Source: JANOQP01 sp044227705
GTDB lineage: Bacteria > Bacteroidota > Bacteroidia > Chitinophagales > Saprospiraceae
Length of the DNA: 14,942 bases
Direction of reading: 5' to 3'
Assembly: GCA_044227705.1 (NCBI GenBank)
Contig: JBGAWE010000115.1
Span: 1-14,942 of the forward strand
Shown one piece after another: positions 13,216-14,942 of this stretch. The translations under genes and the position numbers were made by a program. Position 1 is the stretch's first letter. Every line of letters starts with the position of its first letter. The notes beneath the pieces were generated by a model. It made no database searches. It saw nothing but the letters and a program-made list of their open reading frames with translations, and was not told the origin of the DNA.

Positions 13216-14175
13216 ATGGCACAAACAGACAAGGGCGTACCGACCGTCGACCTCGACCAGTGGGTCAACGGCGACGCGAAACAGAAGCGCGAGTTCGCCA
13301 AACAGCTCGGCAAGGCCTTCCGCGAGGTCGGCTTCGTGGCCGTCACCAACCACGGCATCCCGAAGGAGCTGGTCGATGGGTTCTACGCAGCTTCAAAGGC
13401 ATTTTTTGCCCTGCCAGAGAAGAAAAAAAGGAAGTATGAAAAGGCAGGCCTCGCCGGCCAGCGCGGCTACACGAGCTTCGGAAAGGAGCACGCCAAGCAG
13501 TCGAAGGTGGCCGACCTCAAGGAGTTCTATCAAATCGGCCAGTACGTCCCCAAGTCTCACCCATTGAAAAGCGAGTACCCCGACAACCCGCGCGTGACCG
13601 AGGTGCCGGAGTTCTCGAAGCTCGGGAAGGAGCTTTACAAGGCTTTTGAGGTCTCGGGCGGGCACCTGTTGCAGGCCATCGGGGCCTATTTGAAAATCGG
13701 GAAGACCTATTTCAAGCCGCACATCAAGCACGGCAACTCCATCCTCCGCTCGATTTACTACCCGCCCATCACGCACGAACCGGCGTCGGCCATCCGCGCC
13801 GAGCAGCACGAGGACATCAACCTCATCACCCTGCTCGTCGGCGCGTCGGCAGGCGGGCTGCAGCTTTTGACCAAAAAGAACGAGTGGAAGGCCGTTGTCC
13901 CCGGCCCCGACGAAATCGTGGTCAACGTCGGCGACATGCTCCAGCGGCTGACGAACAACTACTTGAAAAGCACGACCCACCGAGTCGTCAACCCGCCGCG
14001 CGAGGAGTGGCACACGCCGAGGCTGTCCATCCCCTTCTTCCTGCACCCGAAGAGCGGGATGGACTTGACCTGTCTCGCGAAGACCGTTTCCGAGAAGACC
14101 CCGGCGGCCTATCCGCCCATCACGGCCGGGGAGTACCTGAACGAGCGGCTACGGGAGATCGGACTGAAAAAGTGA
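13216..14175 (+). CDS. 2-oxoglutarate/Fe(II)-dependent oxygenase, isopenicillin N synthase family
   Basis: A 319-residue soluble enzyme. The N-terminal DIOX_N-type region covers about residues 8-110, with FREVGFVAVTNHGIP at 35-49. The double-stranded beta-helix domain covers about 175-277. The iron ligands are visible as HED (His198, Asp200) and His255 in STTHRVVNPP, and the 2-oxoglutarate-binding RxS is in TPRLSIPFF (Arg269, Ser271). In eukaryotes and actinomycetes this family hydroxylates or oxidises small molecules such as gibberellins or forms penicillin rings; most bacterial members have no known substrate, and nothing nearby points to a biosynthetic cluster. True IPNS activity is unlikely because an R-x-S 2-oxoglutarate site is present without ACV-synthetase genes nearby. 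ATG 13216 is chosen because MAQTDKGVPTVDLDQW begins the family-like region. It appears to be a single-gene unit closed by the terminator at 14193. Confidence 0.92.
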   Translation: MAQTDKGVPTVDLDQWVNGDAKQKREFAKQLGKAFREVGFVAVTNHGIPKELVDGFYAASKAFFALPEKKKRKYEKAGLAGQRGYTSFGKEHAKQSKVADLKEFYQIGQYVPKSHPLKSEYPDNPRVTEVPEFSKLGKELYKAFEVSGGHLLQAIGAYLKIGKTYFKPHIKHGNSILRSIYYPPITHEPASAIRAEQHEDINLITLLVGASAGGLQLLTKKNEWKAVVPGPDEIVVNVGDMLQRLTNNYLKSTTHRVVNPPREEWHTPRLSIPFFLHPKSGMDLTCLAKTVSEKTPAAYPPITAGEYLNERLREIGLKK

Positions 14176-14192
14176 ACCTGAACTCGACGCTC

Positions 14193-14230
14193 AATGACGG
14201 GGTGGCTTTGAGCCACCCCGTCATTTTTTT
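14193..14230 (+). terminator. intrinsic terminator after the oxygenase gene
   Basis: A perfect 15-base-pair stem (14193-14207 with 14211-14225) around the three-base loop TTG is followed by a T run extending to 14230. It begins 18 bases after the oxygenase stop codon. Only 9 bases separate the end of its T-tract from the ATG of the next gene. Confidence 0.9.
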
Positions 14231-14239
14231 ACCTGAAAA

Positions 14240-14942
14240 ATGACCGCCGACCTTCTCCGTCGCCTGGCCCTCTGGCTCGGCCCATTGTTTTTCGCCGCCT
14301 GCTGCCTCTGTCCGTTCGGCCTCGAAAGGGCGGCGCAATCGACGCTCGGCATCACCGGCTGGGTTGCCCTTTGGTGGATCGTCGAGCCGGTGCCGATGGC
14401 GGCAACCTCGCTCTTGCCGTTGGTTTTGTTTCCCCTGTCGGGGGTTTTGCCGTTGAAAACAGTGGCGGCGGAGTATTCCAACGAAATCGTCTACCTCTTC
14501 CTCGCCGGTTTCATCCTCGGGAAGTCCATCGAGAAATGGGGCCTCCACCGGCGCATCGCCCTGACGATGGTCTCGAAAATCGGCAGCAGCCCGCAGCGCA
14601 CGGTGCTCGGCTTCATGGTCGCGACGGCGTTCATTTCGATGTGGATCTCCAACACGGCCACCGCCATCATGATGCTGCCCGTCGCGCTCGCCGTCGCCGG
14701 TGACGCGGGCGAGGAAGGCCCGGCCGCCGCTTCCAACTTCTCGAAAAACCTGATGCTCGGCATCGGCTACGCGGCCTCCATCGGCGGCATGGCGACGGTC
14801 ATCGGCACGCCAACGAACGCGATTTTTGTCAGCTACGCCCGGCAAAACTTCCCCGATTCGCCCGTGAGTTTTGGAAAGTGGTTGGCCTTCGGGCTGCCCT
14901 TCTCGGCGGTCGTCCTGCTTTTTTGCTGGTGGATGCTGACGA
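14240..14942 (+). CDS. SLC13/DASS family anion transporter (partial, runs off the window)
   Basis: The N-terminal 234 codons of a sodium-coupled di/tricarboxylate or sulfate transporter of the divalent anion:Na+ symporter family. It starts MTADLLRRLALWLGP, followed by hydrophobic segments near residues 12-30, 36-55 and 55-75. The frame has VEPVPMAATSLLPL and NEIVYLFLAGFILGKSIEKW typical of the family, the first Ser-Asn-Thr substrate/sodium motif in ISMWISNTATAIMMLPVALA, and GYAASIGGMATVIGTPTNAI, the conserved stretch before the second half. The substrate cannot be assigned without the C-terminal half, where the second SNT motif lies. ATG 14240 is the only good start. The frame is open to the end of the window, so the true end is unknown. 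It directly follows the oxygenase terminator. Confidence 0.92.
   Translation, partial: MTADLLRRLALWLGPLFFAACCLCPFGLERAAQSTLGITGWVALWWIVEPVPMAATSLLPLVLFPLSGVLPLKTVAAEYSNEIVYLFLAGFILGKSIEKWGLHRRIALTMVSKIGSSPQRTVLGFMVATAFISMWISNTATAIMMLPVALAVAGDAGEEGPAAASNFSKNLMLGIGYAASIGGMATVIGTPTNAIFVSYARQNFPDSPVSFGKWLAFGLPFSAVVLLFCWWMLT

Noticed and set aside
12404..13567. Plus-strand frame of 387 codons spanning the nadK end, intergenic region and oxygenase start
   Set aside because: It overlaps two real genes in another frame, reads through a terminator and a repeat, and its product is low-complexity (H, R, S, P rich).
1..14942. CRISPR array, prophage or intact insertion sequence
   Set aside because: No regularly spaced repeats, phage structural genes, transposase or integrase motifs were seen on either strand.

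Overview
The window looks like chromosomal DNA of a high-G+C member of the Bacteroidota, most likely a Saprospiraceae-like lineage. Evidence: the protein families are Bacteroidota-like (ExbB variant, ScpA, long RodA, CarboxypepD_reg-like domain, NAD kinase); start codons lack Shine-Dalgarno sequences; several starts are preceded by sequences resembling the Bacteroidota -7 promoter box TAnnTTTG. The lineage below phylum is an inference.

Layout. 8-844 (minus): ExbB/TolQ-type proton channel subunit, followed upstream by about 500 bases of apparently non-coding DNA. 1352-3084 (minus): a compact three-gene module made of a short coiled-coil protein, a 280-residue protein resembling the N-terminal part of some OmpA-annotated proteins and possibly carrying a roadblock/longin-like region, and a Rab-like small GTPase. 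3270-4841 (minus): deoxynucleoside kinase and PRPP synthetase, 12 bases apart. 5053-5760 (plus): a MacB/LolD-type ABC ATPase, divergent from the kinase. 5766-7751 (minus): one uninterrupted reading frame joining ScpA (SMC partner) to a signal peptide and a PagL-like lipid A deacylase. 7832-9304 (minus): RodA. 9369-11099: a visibly less G+C-rich island holding a frameshifted AlbA/Schlafen-type ATP-binding regulator, bracketed by a perfect 25-base direct repeat. 11218-12761 (plus): secreted CarboxypepD_reg-like protein and NAD kinase, 5 bases apart. 12762-13215: a structured intergenic region (16-base palindrome, possible 25-residue membrane peptide, strong intrinsic terminator, dispersed-repeat-like palindrome). 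13216-14175 (plus): 2-oxoglutarate/Fe(II) oxygenase of the isopenicillin N synthase family, followed by a textbook terminator. 14240 to the window end (plus): N-terminal part of an SLC13/DASS transporter.

Most genes are housekeeping: nucleotide supply (kinase, prs), NADP synthesis (nadK), cell-wall elongation (rodA), chromosome condensation (scpA) and envelope energy coupling (exbB). The parts that merit attention are the small-GTPase module, the ScpA-deacylase fusion, the repeat-bounded decayed gene upstream of rodA, and the structured region between nadK and the oxygenase. I see no CRISPR array, rRNA, tRNA, intact transposase or integrase.
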